64,000 bases of DNA from an uncultured Haliea sp. (GTDB taxonomy: Bacteria; Pseudomonadota; Gammaproteobacteria; Pseudomonadales; Halieaceae). The DNA is taken from the NCBI GenBank assembly GCA_913061145.1, contig CAJXUQ010000015.1, forward strand, positions 1 to 64,000, written 5' to 3'. Both the position numbers and the translations under genes were made by a program. Positions 45,054 through 54,447 of this stretch are shown one piece after another. The notes under the pieces are model-generated. The model saw nothing but the letters and a program-made list of their open reading frames with translations, had not been told where the DNA came from and searched no databases. How positions within the stretch are numbered: position 1 is the stretch's first letter; every line of letters begins with the position of its first letter.

Positions 45054-47105
45054 ATGAACGAGGCGCACACTGCCAAAACACCCTCCTCCACCGTGCTATT
45101 ACCGGTGTTTATCCCGGCGGTGGTGGTCATTGTCCTGCTCGTCATCGGCACCATCAGCAGCCCCGATCTCGCCGGCCAGCTGTTCAGCTCATCCCTGGCC
45201 TGGATCACCAGCACCTTCGGCTGGTTCTACATGCTGTCGGTGGCGTTCTTCCTCGTGTTCATTGTCGTGGTGGCGTTCAGCAACTGGGGCAACATCAAGC
45301 TGGGGCCGGACCACGCGGACCCGCAATACAGCTTCCCGGCCTGGTTTGCCATGCTGTTCTCGGCCGGCTATGGCATCGCCCTGCTGTTCTTCGGCGTCGC
45401 GGAGCCCGTGCTGCACTATTCAGCGCCCCCGGCGGGTGCGCCGGAAACCGTGAATGCGGCCCGGCAGGCCATGCAAATTGCCTTTTTCCACTGGGGCTTC
45501 CACATCTGGGCAATCTACGGGCTGGTGGGGCTGGTGCTGGCCTACTTCGCCTTTCGCCACGGACTGCCGCTGTCGATCCGCTCCGCACTGTACCCCCTGA
45601 TCGGCAACCGCATTTATGGTCCCATCGGGCACGCGGTCGATGTCTTCGCCATACTCGGCACCATGTTCGGGATAGCCACGACGCTGGGGCTCTCCGTTGC
45701 GCAGATCAACGCCGGTATCAACTACCTCTGGCCGCAGATTCCGGTGAGCGTGACCGTACAGATCATCGCCATTGTCGCCATCACCGCCCTGGCGATTTTC
45801 TCGGTGGTGGCAGGTATGGACAAGGGTGTGAAGCGGCTGTCCATCCTCAACATGGTGCTGGCGGTGGCACTGATGCTGTTTGTGTTCAGCGTGGGCCCCA
45901 CTGTGCATATCCTCGAGAGTTTCCTGCAGAACACGGGCAGTTACCTGAACCATATCGTAGAACGCACCTTCAATCTGCAGGCCTACACGCGCAGCGACTG
46001 GATCGGCAACTGGACCCTGTTCATCTTTGGCTGGACCATCGCCTGGGCCCCCTTCGTGGGCCTGTTCATCGCCAAGATCAGCCGCGGACGGACCATACGC
46101 CAGTTCGTCGTCGGCGTGATGTTCGTGCCCACACTGTTCACGTTCATGTGGTTCTCTATCTTCGGTGACACCGCGCTGCACCTGATCATGAACGAGGGTT
46201 ACCACACACTCATCGACCAGGTGCAGGCCGATCACGCCGTGGCCCTGTTCAAGCTGTTTGAAGTGCTGCCATTTTCCTCCCTGGTCTCCTTCCTGACGGT
46301 CATCCTCATCGTCACCTTCTTCGTCACCTCCTCGGACTCCGGCTCATTGGTCATCGACTCCCTGGCATCGGGGGGCGCCGCCATCACACCCATATGGCAG
46401 CGCGTGTTCTGGGCCAGCAGCGAAGGAGCCGTGGCCGCGACCCTGCTGCTTGCGGGCGGCCTGGGCGCGCTGCAGACCATGACCATCGCCAGTGCCCTGC
46501 CGTTCTCCCTGATCATGATCGCGGCGGCGATCGGCATGTGGCGCGCCCTGGTGATTGAGGGCCATCACCACACCAGCCTGAATACTGGCGTAACGGGGCG
46601 TCTGTCAGTGGGCAATGGCCGCGGGTTGTGGCGCCGCCGCCTCGCGGGACTGGTCACGTTCCCGGATCGGGGTGAAGTGGAGGCTTTCATCGGCACCACG
46701 GTGCGCAAGGCCATGTGGCGGGTACAGCGTGAACTGGACAAGCAGGGCTGGCATGCCACCTTGCACGAGGACGACGCGCCGGCACGTCTGTGGCTGGAAG
46801 TGACCAAGGACGAGGCCGTGGACTTTATCTACGAGATTCGCCTGCTGGAGCACAGTCTGCCCCACTACGCGTTTCCGGAGATGGCACACAGCAGTGAGGA
46901 CAGCGCACACTACTGCCGCGCCGAGGTGTTCCTGCGCCGCGGCGGCCAGTCCTACGATGTCTACGGCTTCGACCAGCACGACATCATCACCGACATTCTC
47001 GACCAGTTGGAAAAGCACCTGCATTTCCTGCACATTTCGCCGGCGAGCCTGCCCTGGAACATGGCCGAGCACGACGACATGCTGCGGGCAGCGTCGGAGA
47101 GCTAG
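45054..47105 (+). CDS. BCCT-family betaine/choline/carnitine transporter
   Basis: A 683-residue inner-membrane transporter with about 12 helices that takes up quaternary ammonium compatible solutes with Na+ or H+. FFHWGFHIWAIY and GWTIAWAPFVGLFIAKISRGRTIRQF are the family signature; SSDSGSLVIDSLASGG marks the C-terminal pore helices. A cytoplasmic tail of about 150 residues (from EVEAFIGTTVRKAMWRVQ) is like that of BetT and may sense osmolarity. ATG 45054 (MNEAHTAKTP) is preceded by AGGATC. The stop overlaps that of the convergent transglycosylase gene at a CTAG. Confidence 0.94.
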   Translation: MNEAHTAKTPSSTVLLPVFIPAVVVIVLLVIGTISSPDLAGQLFSSSLAWITSTFGWFYMLSVAFFLVFIVVVAFSNWGNIKLGPDHADPQYSFPAWFAMLFSAGYGIALLFFGVAEPVLHYSAPPAGAPETVNAARQAMQIAFFHWGFHIWAIYGLVGLVLAYFAFRHGLPLSIRSALYPLIGNRIYGPIGHAVDVFAILGTMFGIATTLGLSVAQINAGINYLWPQIPVSVTVQIIAIVAITALAIFSVVAGMDKGVKRLSILNMVLAVALMLFVFSVGPTVHILESFLQNTGSYLNHIVERTFNLQAYTRSDWIGNWTLFIFGWTIAWAPFVGLFIAKISRGRTIRQFVVGVMFVPTLFTFMWFSIFGDTALHLIMNEGYHTLIDQVQADHAVALFKLFEVLPFSSLVSFLTVILIVTFFVTSSDSGSLVIDSLASGGAAITPIWQRVFWASSEGAVAATLLLAGGLGALQTMTIASALPFSLIMIAAAIGMWRALVIEGHHHTSLNTGVTGRLSVGNGRGLWRRRLAGLVTFPDRGEVEAFIGTTVRKAMWRVQRELDKQGWHATLHEDDAPARLWLEVTKDEAVDFIYEIRLLEHSLPHYAFPEMAHSSEDSAHYCRAEVFLRRGGQSYDVYGFDQHDIITDILDQLEKHLHFLHISPASLPWNMAEHDDMLRAASES

Positions 47106-48328
47106 TTGCCTGCGCCAGCCCCCTCCGCCAATGCCGCCCGCTGCAGGCGCTGCAGAATCTCGCTGCCGGGGTAGCCGTCCGCCACCGCCCCGACGCTGCG
47201 CTGGAAGCGGCTCAGTGCGGCGCGCGTGCCCGACCCGAACAGTCCGTCTTCCTCCCCCGCGTCATGACCCAGCAGGTTCAGCTGCTGCTGCAAGGCCAGC
47301 ACATCGGCACGCGCCAGCGGCTGCTGATCGGCCGGTGGTGCCTGCCGCAGGGGTCCAGCACCGGCAATGCGGTCCGCGAGGTGGCCCACGGAAAGCGCGT
47401 AGGATTCAGAGCGATTCCAGCGCATGATCACGGCGAAATTGTCGTACACGAGGAAGGCCGGGCCTGGCGCTCCAGCGGGTACCAGCAGCGATGCCTGCAG
47501 GTCCGCAACCGGCAACGCGCCGCCGTCGTTGCGCAGCACACCCAGCCGGGACCACTCCGCCAGTGGCAGTGCCTCGCCGGACAGCGCAAGCTCATAGGGA
47601 AAACCTGCCGGCAGACGGACCTCGCGCCCCCAGCGCAACTCGGGCACCCAGCCCAGATCGCGCAGGAAGCGCGCACCCGAGGCCAGCGCATCCCGCTCGC
47701 TGTGCCACAGGTTGATGCGGCCATCACCGTCGCCGTCAACCGCATAGCGCAGGTAGTTCGACGGCATGAACTGGGTGTGTCCCACCGCACCCGCCCAGGA
47801 GCCCTGCATATCGTCCGGACTCAGGCCTTCGCGCTCCAGCAGCTGCAGCGCGGCAACGAACTCGCCGCCAAAGAAGTCTGCGCGCCGGGTGTCACAGGCC
47901 AGCGTCGCCAGGGAGTCCAGGGTGGGCATGCGGCCGAGATAGGAGCCGAAATTGGTCTCCAGGCCCCAGAAGGCCACCAGATAGTGGCCGGGCACGCCGT
48001 AGTCCCGCTGCAGCTGCGCAAGGAAATCGCGGTGCTGCGCATACAGCGCCCGCCCCTGCTCGATTCGGCTCTCGGATACCCGCGTGTTGAAATACTGGGC
48101 AAAGGTCTGCACGAACTCGGGCTGCTTGCCGTCCAGTTCCAGCACCCGTTCCTGCTGCTGCATGCCGGGTACGACCGTGTCCACGATGTCCGCCGCCACC
48201 CCGGCCGCCCGCGCCTGATCCTGCAGTGCCAACAGGCACTCCGCAAAACGCTCTTCCGCCCGGGCCGAAACACCGGCCAGCAGGCATACCACAACGACCA
48301 CTTTGCGCAACAACATGACACACATCAT
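47102..48328 (-). CDS. Lytic murein transglycosylase, MltB family with peptidoglycan-binding domain
   Basis: A 408-residue periplasmic enzyme that cleaves glycan strands of the cell wall to anhydro-muropeptides. Signal peptide VVVVCLLAGVSARAEE; catalytic Glu E124 in WGLETNFGSYLG; GAVGHTQFMPSNYLRYAVDGDGDG and NFAVIMRWNRSESYALSVGHLADRI follow the family. A PG_binding_1 domain closes the protein (LQQQLNLLGHDAGEEDGLFGSGTRAAL). The layout is that of Pseudomonas SltB-type members. ATG 48328 or 48316. Confidence 0.93.
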   Translation of the reverse strand: MMCVMLLRKVVVVVCLLAGVSARAEERFAECLLALQDQARAAGVAADIVDTVVPGMQQQERVLELDGKQPEFVQTFAQYFNTRVSESRIEQGRALYAQHRDFLAQLQRDYGVPGHYLVAFWGLETNFGSYLGRMPTLDSLATLACDTRRADFFGGEFVAALQLLEREGLSPDDMQGSWAGAVGHTQFMPSNYLRYAVDGDGDGRINLWHSERDALASGARFLRDLGWVPELRWGREVRLPAGFPYELALSGEALPLAEWSRLGVLRNDGGALPVADLQASLLVPAGAPGPAFLVYDNFAVIMRWNRSESYALSVGHLADRIAGAGPLRQAPPADQQPLARADVLALQQQLNLLGHDAGEEDGLFGSGTRAALSRFQRSVGAVADGYPGSEILQRLQRAALAEGAGAGN

Positions 48329-48459
48329 CCAGTAGGTTTCTGCGGATACTTACACCAGCCCGAACAGGAAGCAAGATCCAGCCTGGCTGCCCCCGCGCTT
48401 CGAGAATCGGCACACAAGTCGCTATACTGTGCAGCGACCCAACGGCGAGAGACAATCCC

Positions 48460-49632
48460 ATGAACACTGTAGCCCGGCTACTGCTCCCCTGCACACTGCT
48501 GCTGAGCTTCATCGGCACCAGCAGTCACGCCCAGGACGTACACTATTCCACGTACCACGATTACCGTGTCGTGCCGGTGGTCGACGGCCTGGTCAGGCCC
48601 TGGTCGATGGCGTTCCTGCCCGGGGGCGACATGCTGGTCACCGAACAGCCGGGCCGCCTGCGCATCGTCCGCAACGGACGCCTGCTGGAGCAGCCGGTCA
48701 GCGGCGTACCGGAGGTGTTCTACAAGGGTCAGGGCGGCCTGCTGGACGTGGTACTGCACCCTGACTTCGCCAACAACCGGCTGGTGTACCTGTCCTACGC
48801 CAAACCACTGGCAGATGGGGAGTCCACCACAGCGGTGGCGCGCGGTCGCTACGCCGACGGTGGCCTGAGCGAGGTGGAGGAGATTTTCGTCGCGCAGTCC
48901 CGCGGCCGCGGACACTACGGATCCCGCCTCGCGTTTGACGACCAGGGCTACCTGTTCATCAGCGTAGGTGACCGTCAGGTTCCGCCGACCGGCGATCTGC
49001 CAGCGCACCCGGCACAGCAGCTTGCAGACCACCACGGGGTCATTGTGCGCCTGCACGACGATGGCCGTGTACCCGCAGACAACCCCTTCCTGGACAGGCC
49101 GCAGGCACTGCCGGAGATATGGAGCTACGGCCACCGCAACGCCCAGGGTATGGTCATTGACGGCGCAGACGGCACGCTGTGGATCACCGAGCACGGCCCA
49201 CAGGGCGGAGACGAGCTGAACCGTATCCAGAAAGGTGCCAACTACGGTTGGCCGGTGATTGGCTATGGCGTGAACTATGGCGAGGGTACGACGATCCACG
49301 CGACCACGCACGCTGATGGCATGGAACAGCCGGTAAAGGTCTGGGTGCCCTCCATTGGCACATCGGGCCTCACACTCTATGCAGGTGACGCCTTCCCGAA
49401 GTGGCGCGGCTATCTGCTCGCCGGTGGCCTGTCGGGGCAAGAGCTGACCCTGCTCCGGTTGCAGGACGGCAAAGTCGTCCATGAGGAGACCCTGGCCAGG
49501 GACATCGGACGCCTGCGCGATGTGCGCGAGGGCCCTGATGGCTTCATTTACCTCGCTGTGGATGACCGCAGTGCGGAGCCGTCTGCGATTGTCCGTCTGG
49601 AGCCGGTACCGATTGCACAGCGCATGGAGTAA
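48460..49632 (+). CDS. PQQ-dependent aldose sugar dehydrogenase, exported
   Basis: A 390-residue six-bladed propeller enzyme of the soluble glucose dehydrogenase family (E. coli YliI/Asd), with signal peptide LLLPCTLLLSFIGTSSHAQD. RPWSMAFLPGGDMLVTEQPGRLRIV, GQGGLLDVVLHPDF, GRGHYGSRLAFDDQGYLFISVGD, SYGHRNAQGM, EHGPQGGDELN and IGTSGLTLYAGDAFP are typical, including the catalytic His in the SRL/HYGS area. It would oxidise aldoses in the periplasm if PQQ is available; no pqq genes are in the window. Confidence 0.92.
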   Translation: MNTVARLLLPCTLLLSFIGTSSHAQDVHYSTYHDYRVVPVVDGLVRPWSMAFLPGGDMLVTEQPGRLRIVRNGRLLEQPVSGVPEVFYKGQGGLLDVVLHPDFANNRLVYLSYAKPLADGESTTAVARGRYADGGLSEVEEIFVAQSRGRGHYGSRLAFDDQGYLFISVGDRQVPPTGDLPAHPAQQLADHHGVIVRLHDDGRVPADNPFLDRPQALPEIWSYGHRNAQGMVIDGADGTLWITEHGPQGGDELNRIQKGANYGWPVIGYGVNYGEGTTIHATTHADGMEQPVKVWVPSIGTSGLTLYAGDAFPKWRGYLLAGGLSGQELTLLRLQDGKVVHEETLARDIGRLRDVREGPDGFIYLAVDDRSAEPSAIVRLEPVPIAQRME

Positions 49633-49709
49633 GTTGCCCGACCCGCAAGGGCTTGCGCAACCGCCGCATATTTCCGCTATGCTGTTGGCACCGTTCAGGA
49701 GAAACCGTT

Positions 49710-49955
49710 ATGGCCCTGCCCAGAGAGCACATAGAAGAAATCGAACTGCTGCTGAAATTTGACCTGAGCAGCGCACAGGTCGGCCTCAAGGTGCACAGCA
49801 ACGCGAATCCGCAGATGATCGCCGCCACACGGCGGCTGCACGACAAGGGCCTGATTGACCAGGAGGATGGCGGGTTTCTCACGCCGCTTGGCCACGAGGC
49901 CGCGGAGCACCTGCAGTTCGTCGCCCAGATCCTCGGCACCCCCGCCGCTGCGTGA
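49710..49955 (+). CDS. Small conserved protein, TIGR02647-like
   Basis: An 81-residue protein with a winged-helix look: HIEEIELLLKFDLSSAQVGLKVH then ATRRLHDKGLIDQEDGGFLTPLGHEAAEHL, the second part resembling the wing of a MarR/ArsR-type domain. It matches my memory of the TIGR02647 family from Pseudomonas and relatives, function unknown. AGGAGAAA lies just upstream of ATG 49710; an upstream frame is rejected. Confidence 0.78.
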   Translation: MALPREHIEEIELLLKFDLSSAQVGLKVHSNANPQMIAATRRLHDKGLIDQEDGGFLTPLGHEAAEHLQFVAQILGTPAAA

Positions 49956-49994
49956 GTGGGGAGCAATGGGCTCGCGGCGTCAGCCGCCTGCCTG

Positions 49995-50849
49995 CTAGGG
50001 GAGACTGCGCTGCAATGCCTCCGCAGCCATCTGCTCCAACAGTCTGAAGGTGCCTACCGGATCCTTGCGTTTCATCTCCAGCAGGCTCATTTCGGGCCCG
50101 CTGCCCACCTCGATTTCCTCTGTGCCGCGGCAGAAACCCTGCACGATGACCCGGGCACACTCGACGACATCCATGCCGTTGTCGACATCGTCCTCGATAT
50201 CACCCGCGGCGGCTCCACTGCCGGTGAGGGCCTGCCGTGCGATATCGGTGCGAATGTAACCCGGCACGATCGTGGTGACCTGCACACCCAGGTGCGCGAC
50301 TTCGGTGCGCAGCGCGTCGAAAAAGCCCATCACCGCGTGTTTCGCCGCACAGTACCCGGTGCGCAACGGCGCCCCGACCTTGCCGGCCACGCTGGCAGTG
50401 ACCGCGACATGCCCCTGGCCACGGGCGACCATAGTGGGCAGCACCAGCTTGGTCAGCGCAATCTGCCCCAGTACATCGACCTCGAACAGCCGGCGATACA
50501 CGCTCAGCTCCGTGTTCAGGCAGGCGGAGCGCTGGGAAATCCCGGCATTGTTGATCAGCAGGTCGACCTGCCCGTAGCGACCCAGCACCGTTTCGACCGC
50601 CGCCGGCATGGACTCGGTGTCGGCGACATCCAGGGGCTGCACCAGCACATCATCAGTGGCGGCACCGGCCGCAATACACTCCTCGCGCACCGCCTGCAGC
50701 CGGTCCTCGCGGCGTGCCGATAACACCAGCCTCGCTCCCGCGCCGGCCAGCTCGACCGCCAGTGCCGCGCCAATGCCACTTGACGCACCCGTGATCCAGA
50801 CCACTTTGTGGGCAAACAGTTTTTCCGGGGTAGCCGTAGCGTCCGTCAT
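49995..50849 (-). CDS. Short-chain dehydrogenase/reductase
   Basis: A 284-residue NAD(P)-dependent oxidoreductase of the classical SDR type. Cofactor motif TGASSGIG, NNAG in LLINNAGIS, catalytic Ser in TASVAGK and Tyr-x3-Lys in GYCAAKHA are present; PGYIRTDI follows. Several residues after 210 suggest a DHRS7-like member acting on a lipid or steroid carbonyl, but the substrate cannot be told from sequence. Confidence 0.92.
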   Translation of the reverse strand: MTDATATPEKLFAHKVVWITGASSGIGAALAVELAGAGARLVLSARREDRLQAVREECIAAGAATDDVLVQPLDVADTESMPAAVETVLGRYGQVDLLINNAGISQRSACLNTELSVYRRLFEVDVLGQIALTKLVLPTMVARGQGHVAVTASVAGKVGAPLRTGYCAAKHAVMGFFDALRTEVAHLGVQVTTIVPGYIRTDIARQALTGSGAAAGDIEDDVDNGMDVVECARVIVQGFCRGTEEIEVGSGPEMSLLEMKRKDPVGTFRLLEQMAAEALQRSLP

Positions 50850-50924
50850 CAGCGTTCCTCTCTCGGTGATTCGGCGTCATTATCTGTATGAAGCCGGTGG
50901 CTTGGCAAAGCCTTTCCCGATCGT

Positions 50925-51128
50925 TCAGGAGAACGCGCTGCCGCTGCGTACACCCAGCTTCCTGAACAGTATCGCAGCCGGGCAAAAGCCGGTAAACGAC
51001 GACTGCAACAGGTTGGCACCCACAAACGCCGTGAACCACAACCAGTTACCACTGTGCAGCTGGGACAGCAACAGGCTCAGCAAGATCATCACACCGGCAA
51101 AGGCCAGCACCGCGCGATCAAGTGTCAT
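50925..51128 (-). CDS. DUF2892 inner-membrane protein
   Basis: A 67-residue protein with two transmembrane segments (AVLAFAGVMILLSLLL and WFTAFVGANLLQSSF) ending TGFCPAAILFRKLGV, the DUF2892 signature also found as the membrane tail of the rhodanese YgaP. Possible role in sulfur or cyanide-related stress by analogy only. ATG 51128. An operator-like dyad lies 36 bp upstream. Confidence 0.85.
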   Translation of the reverse strand: MTLDRAVLAFAGVMILLSLLLSQLHSGNWLWFTAFVGANLLQSSFTGFCPAAILFRKLGVRSGSAFS

Positions 51129-51160
51129 TTTTTCACTCCGTCACCAAGGCAAGACACTCT

Positions 51161-51182
51161 AACATTAGTCTACGCTAATATT
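51161..51182. promoter_or_regulatory. ATTAG-N6-CTAAT dyad upstream of the DUF2892 gene
   Basis: ATTAG (51164-51168) and CTAAT (51175-51179) with outer bases making a 7/8 match on each side. Dyads of this shape are used by ArsR-type repressors that often control DUF2892 genes; no such repressor is nearby. Confidence 0.5.
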
Positions 51183-51280
51183 TTGCGCAAGCCATTCGAC
51201 CGCGACCCTGTGCTACCCTTGCCCGCTGATCGGAGCCCGCGGATGCTGCCGTCAACCGTCAGGCAATGGGAGCTGCCTTC

Positions 51281-52138
51281 ATGCTACACACACTGACCCG
51301 CTTCGGCGTTGTACTCATTCTGGGCCTGGGCATCACACTCGCCGGCAGTCACACAGGCGCCAGCTGGCTGGGATGGCCGGTCTTCGCCCTGTGCGCGGGG
51401 CTCGCTTTTGCGCTGCAGTGGCTGGCCTTCGTACCCGCCTGGCGGCTGCAGACAGAAACCTTCTACGACCTCACAGGAGCGCTGACCTATCTCTCCGTGA
51501 TCTGGCTGGCGGTTGCCCTGACACCGGGGCAGAGCGCCGCGAGCCTGCTGCTGGCTGCCTGCATCAGCCTCTGGGCCCTGCGTCTGGGGAGTTTCCTGTT
51601 CCTGCGTATCCGCGCCGATGGCAAGGACTCCCGTTTCGACCAGATCAAACCCTACGCCAGCCGTTTTCTCTTCACCTGGACCCTTCAGGGCCTCTGGGTG
51701 GTCATCACCGCGGGCTGCGCGCTGGCCGCCATCACCAGCGGTCGCATGGCGGAAATGGGCTTGCCCGGCTTGCTGGGCCTCACGCTGTGGGTGCTTGGTT
51801 TCACCATAGAGGTGGTTGCCGACAGCCAGAAACGCCGCTTCCGTCGCACGCAGGGCGCCGAACGCTTTATCGACAGTGGCCTGTGGGCACGCTCCCGCCA
51901 CCCCAACTACTTCGGCGAGATCATCCTCTGGCTGGGTATCGCATTGATGTCCCTGCCGGCGCTGCAGGGCTGGCAATGGGCCACGCTGATCTCTCCCGTG
52001 TTCGTTTTCGTGCTGCTCACCCGGGTCAGTGGCATCCCCCTTCTGGAGCGCAAAGCGGAGCGACGCTGGGGGCAGGACCCGCAATGGCAGGCCTACAAGG
52101 CACGCACGCCTGCGCTGGTGCCACGCCTGCGCGCTTGA
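51281..52138 (+). CDS. DUF1295 membrane protein (steroid 5-alpha reductase-like)
   Basis: A 285-residue protein with about six or seven membrane helices. The C-terminal part carries the isoprenylcysteine methyltransferase/5-alpha-reductase fold signature: GLWARSRHPNYFGEIILWLGIALMSLPALQGWQW and RVSGIPLLERKAERRWGQDPQWQAYKARTP. QTETFYDLTGALTYLSV is the DUF1295 start block. It may reduce a steroid-like or polyprenyl lipid; no activity is established for the family. ATG 51281 has GGGAG 8 bp upstream; ATG 51266 would add five residues. Confidence 0.88.
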   Translation: MLHTLTRFGVVLILGLGITLAGSHTGASWLGWPVFALCAGLAFALQWLAFVPAWRLQTETFYDLTGALTYLSVIWLAVALTPGQSAASLLLAACISLWALRLGSFLFLRIRADGKDSRFDQIKPYASRFLFTWTLQGLWVVITAGCALAAITSGRMAEMGLPGLLGLTLWVLGFTIEVVADSQKRRFRRTQGAERFIDSGLWARSRHPNYFGEIILWLGIALMSLPALQGWQWATLISPVFVFVLLTRVSGIPLLERKAERRWGQDPQWQAYKARTPALVPRLRA

Positions 52139-52205
52139 GCTGCCGCGTGCCTGCACCGCAGGGCTGGGCTATAGTGCGCACCCACACCACGAGTACCGCC
52201 CCCAC

Positions 52206-52745
52206 ATGGCCCTGAAATCCACGATCTTCAAGATGGACCTGAACGTTGCCGACCTCGACAGGCAGGTCTACGGCGATTTCCCACTCACCCTGGCGCGCCA
52301 TCCATCGGAAACCGATGAACGCATGATGTTGCGGGTGCTGGCTTTCGCCCTGCATGCCGGCGACCAGCTCACCTTCGGCCGCGGCATCAGCACCGACGAC
52401 GAACCGGACCTGTGGCAGAAAGACCTGACCGGGGCCATCGAGCTGTGGGTAGAGCTGGGCGCCCCCGATCCCGACCGCCTGCGCAAGGCCTGCGCCAGGG
52501 GGCAGCAGGTGGTGCTGTATATGTACGGTGACCGCGCCGTGCCGGTCTGGTGGCAAAAAAATGCCAGTGCCCTGGAACGCTTCAAGCACCTCAGAATCTG
52601 GCAGGTTGCCGACAGCAGCCTGCGCAGCCTGGCGCAGATGGCCCGTCCCGGTCTGCAGCTGCAGTGCACTATCAGCGACGGCGAAGTCATGGTGAGCGGC
52701 CAGGGGGAGACCATCAGCATCACTCCGAGCCCACTGAAACCCTGA
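52206..52745 (+). CDS. yaeQ: YaeQ family protein
   Basis: A 179-residue protein with a PD-(D/E)XK nuclease-like fold. ALKSTIFKMDLNVADLDRQVYGDFPLTLARHPSETDERMMLRVLAFAL and EPDLWQKDLTGAIELWVELG are characteristic. E. coli YaeQ has been linked to suppression of RfaH loss, but its activity is unknown. The start follows no strong ribosome site; ATG 52206 matches the conserved N-terminus. Confidence 0.93.
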   Translation: MALKSTIFKMDLNVADLDRQVYGDFPLTLARHPSETDERMMLRVLAFALHAGDQLTFGRGISTDDEPDLWQKDLTGAIELWVELGAPDPDRLRKACARGQQVVLYMYGDRAVPVWWQKNASALERFKHLRIWQVADSSLRSLAQMARPGLQLQCTISDGEVMVSGQGETISITPSPLKP

Positions 52746-52823
52746 ACGGGCGCGCCGCGGGGCCCGTGCCCCCAATGCCCGGCCTGCGGTATAGTGGGCA
52801 CTGACCTGGACAACGCCTCGCTT

Positions 52824-53468
52824 ATGAAACGCTTCCCCGCCCTCTCCTCCCGCAATCTGGTTCGGGTCGCCCTGGTGCTGCTGGGCCTCAGCCTGTATCA
52901 ACTCGCCACCGACGGCGAGGTGAACTGGCACCGACAGGCACTGGACAAATTGGCCGGGGAGCGCAACACCGGCCTCGGCCAGGCAGTGGAATCGCTGGAA
53001 ACCGCGGGCGCGGCACGCGAGGGGCAGGCCCCTGAGCACTTTGACCTGACCGGTCGCGTGGTGCGCATCGCCGACGGCGACACGCTGTCCCTGCTCGACG
53101 CGAGCAACACCCAGCACAAGATCCGCTTCTTCGGCATCGATGCTCCGGAAAGCGACCAGCCACATGGGAATCGCTCGCGGGAGGCGCTGGCAGCGCTGGT
53201 CTCGGGCAAGCGCCTCGGCGTGGTGGTAATCGAGGAGGACGACTACGGGCGCAAGGTCGGCACGGTGTATGCCGATGGCCGCAACGTCAACCTGGCGCTG
53301 GTCGAACAGGGCCACGCCTGGTGGTATCAGTATTTCGCACGTCAGGAGCACGCTCTGGAGGCCGCCGAGCGAGAGGCGCGTTCTGCGCGGCGCGGCCTCT
53401 GGGCAGGGAGCGACCCCACACCCCCCTGGGACTGGCGACGCCAGCAGCGCCTGCGCGACGCGCGCTGA
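52824..53468 (+). CDS. Exported staphylococcal-nuclease-like (thermonuclease) protein
   Basis: A 214-residue protein anchored or exported by an N-terminal hydrophobic segment (VRVALVLLGLSLYQLA). The SNase domain begins at about residue 75: GRVVRIADGDTLSLLDA, KIRFFGIDAPESDQPHG with catalytic Asp and Arg, VVVIEEDDYGRKVGTVYADGRNVNLALVEQGHAWWY and the final ARSARRGLWAGSDPTPPWDWRR. A Ca-dependent periplasmic nuclease is likely. Confidence 0.92.
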   Translation: MKRFPALSSRNLVRVALVLLGLSLYQLATDGEVNWHRQALDKLAGERNTGLGQAVESLETAGAAREGQAPEHFDLTGRVVRIADGDTLSLLDASNTQHKIRFFGIDAPESDQPHGNRSREALAALVSGKRLGVVVIEEDDYGRKVGTVYADGRNVNLALVEQGHAWWYQYFARQEHALEAAEREARSARRGLWAGSDPTPPWDWRRQQRLRDAR

Positions 53469-53483
53469 CGCGGGCAGGCCCTG

Positions 53484-54305
53484 TCAGGCTGGCTGGCAGG
53501 CGGGGCAGGCGTACAGCCGCCGGCTGTTCAACTCACTGCGCACAATCGCCGCGGCACACCGATAGCAGGGCAACCCGTCGCGCCCAAACACCGCGAAACG
53601 GCGCTGCTCCCAGGGCAACGCAGTGCCCTCCAGCGCGCGCGCCAGGGACGGCGCCAGGGTGACGCCGGCAGTGCGGTAGCTGCGCAGGCTGACATCCAGG
53701 GTTGCCCGCGCCAGTCGACCGCGTTCTCCGGCACTGAGGCTGGCGGCCCGCCGCAGTGGGTGCAGGCGTGCAGCGTGCAGGATCTCACTGCGCAGATAGT
53801 TGCCGATGCCCGCAACAAAACCCTGGTCCAGATACAGGCTGGCCAGATTGCGGCGCACAAACTGCGGGCTCTGCAGCCGGTCCGCAATGGTTCGCCAGGC
53901 CAGTCCGGTAGACATGATGTCAGGGCCCAGCCGCGCCAGAAAAGGGTGCTGCTCCAGTTCCTCCACGGGCCACACGCTGATGTCCGACGCGCTATAGAGA
54001 ACGGCGGAGTGAGTCGCGGTTTGCAGCAGCAGACGCAGTGAGCGCGTACTTTCGGGCAGCTGCTGCCCCTGCACCACGCACCAGACACCGTATAGCTGAT
54101 TGTGCGAGTACACCGTCAGGCCATGTTCAAAGTGCAATAGCATGGCCTTGCCTCGGGTTTCCACCGCCCGCACCCGGTGGCCACGCAACCTCCGCTCCAC
54201 CTTGCGCAGGCGCGACAGACCGAAACGCACTGTCTTTATGGTGCGACCTTCCAGCACCGCGGCAATCTCGTCCGCAGCCCGGCGGATTTCTGGCCCCTCG
54301 GGCAT
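53484..54305 (-). CDS. nei: Endonuclease VIII (Fpg/Nei family DNA glycosylase)
   Basis: A 273-residue DNA repair glycosylase/AP lyase for oxidised pyrimidines. The catalytic N-terminus PEGPEIRRAADEI has Pro2 and Glu3 exposed after Met removal and is typical of Nei rather than MutM; GKAMLLHFEHG has the conserved Lys; GIGNYLRSEILHAARLHP is the H2TH motif. The C-terminal zinc finger is CYRCAAAIVRSELNSRRLYACPAC. Confidence 0.95.
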   Translation of the reverse strand: MPEGPEIRRAADEIAAVLEGRTIKTVRFGLSRLRKVERRLRGHRVRAVETRGKAMLLHFEHGLTVYSHNQLYGVWCVVQGQQLPESTRSLRLLLQTATHSAVLYSASDISVWPVEELEQHPFLARLGPDIMSTGLAWRTIADRLQSPQFVRRNLASLYLDQGFVAGIGNYLRSEILHAARLHPLRRAASLSAGERGRLARATLDVSLRSYRTAGVTLAPSLARALEGTALPWEQRRFAVFGRDGLPCYRCAAAIVRSELNSRRLYACPACQPA

Positions 54306-54387
54306 CCGGCTAACTCCCCGCGCACCCGGCGCTGGCTGGTGAATGAACTGTAATTAGCTACGCGACCGGCTGCGCTGCGGATGAGCC

Positions 54388-54447
54388 GGCAGCCGATGCT
54401 GCGGCAGCCGATGCTGTGCCAGCCGACGCTGCGACAGCCGATATGCT
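54388..54447. repeat. Tandem repeat, 15-bp unit x4, upstream of the peptide transporter
   Basis: Four imperfect 15-bp copies of GGCAGCCGATGCTGC at 54388-54402, 54403-54417, 54418-54432 and 54433-54447, each diverging a little more. Next to it GGTGCC/GGCACC (54457-54473) is a perfect 6-bp hairpin with a 5-nt loop. The block lies between the divergent nei and ABC permease genes. Confidence 0.9.

Noticed and set aside
45017-46168. 383-codon plus-strand frame over the BCCT gene
   Set aside because: Compositional shadow with Pro/Arg/Gly-rich sequence and no domain; the BCCT frame has clear signatures.
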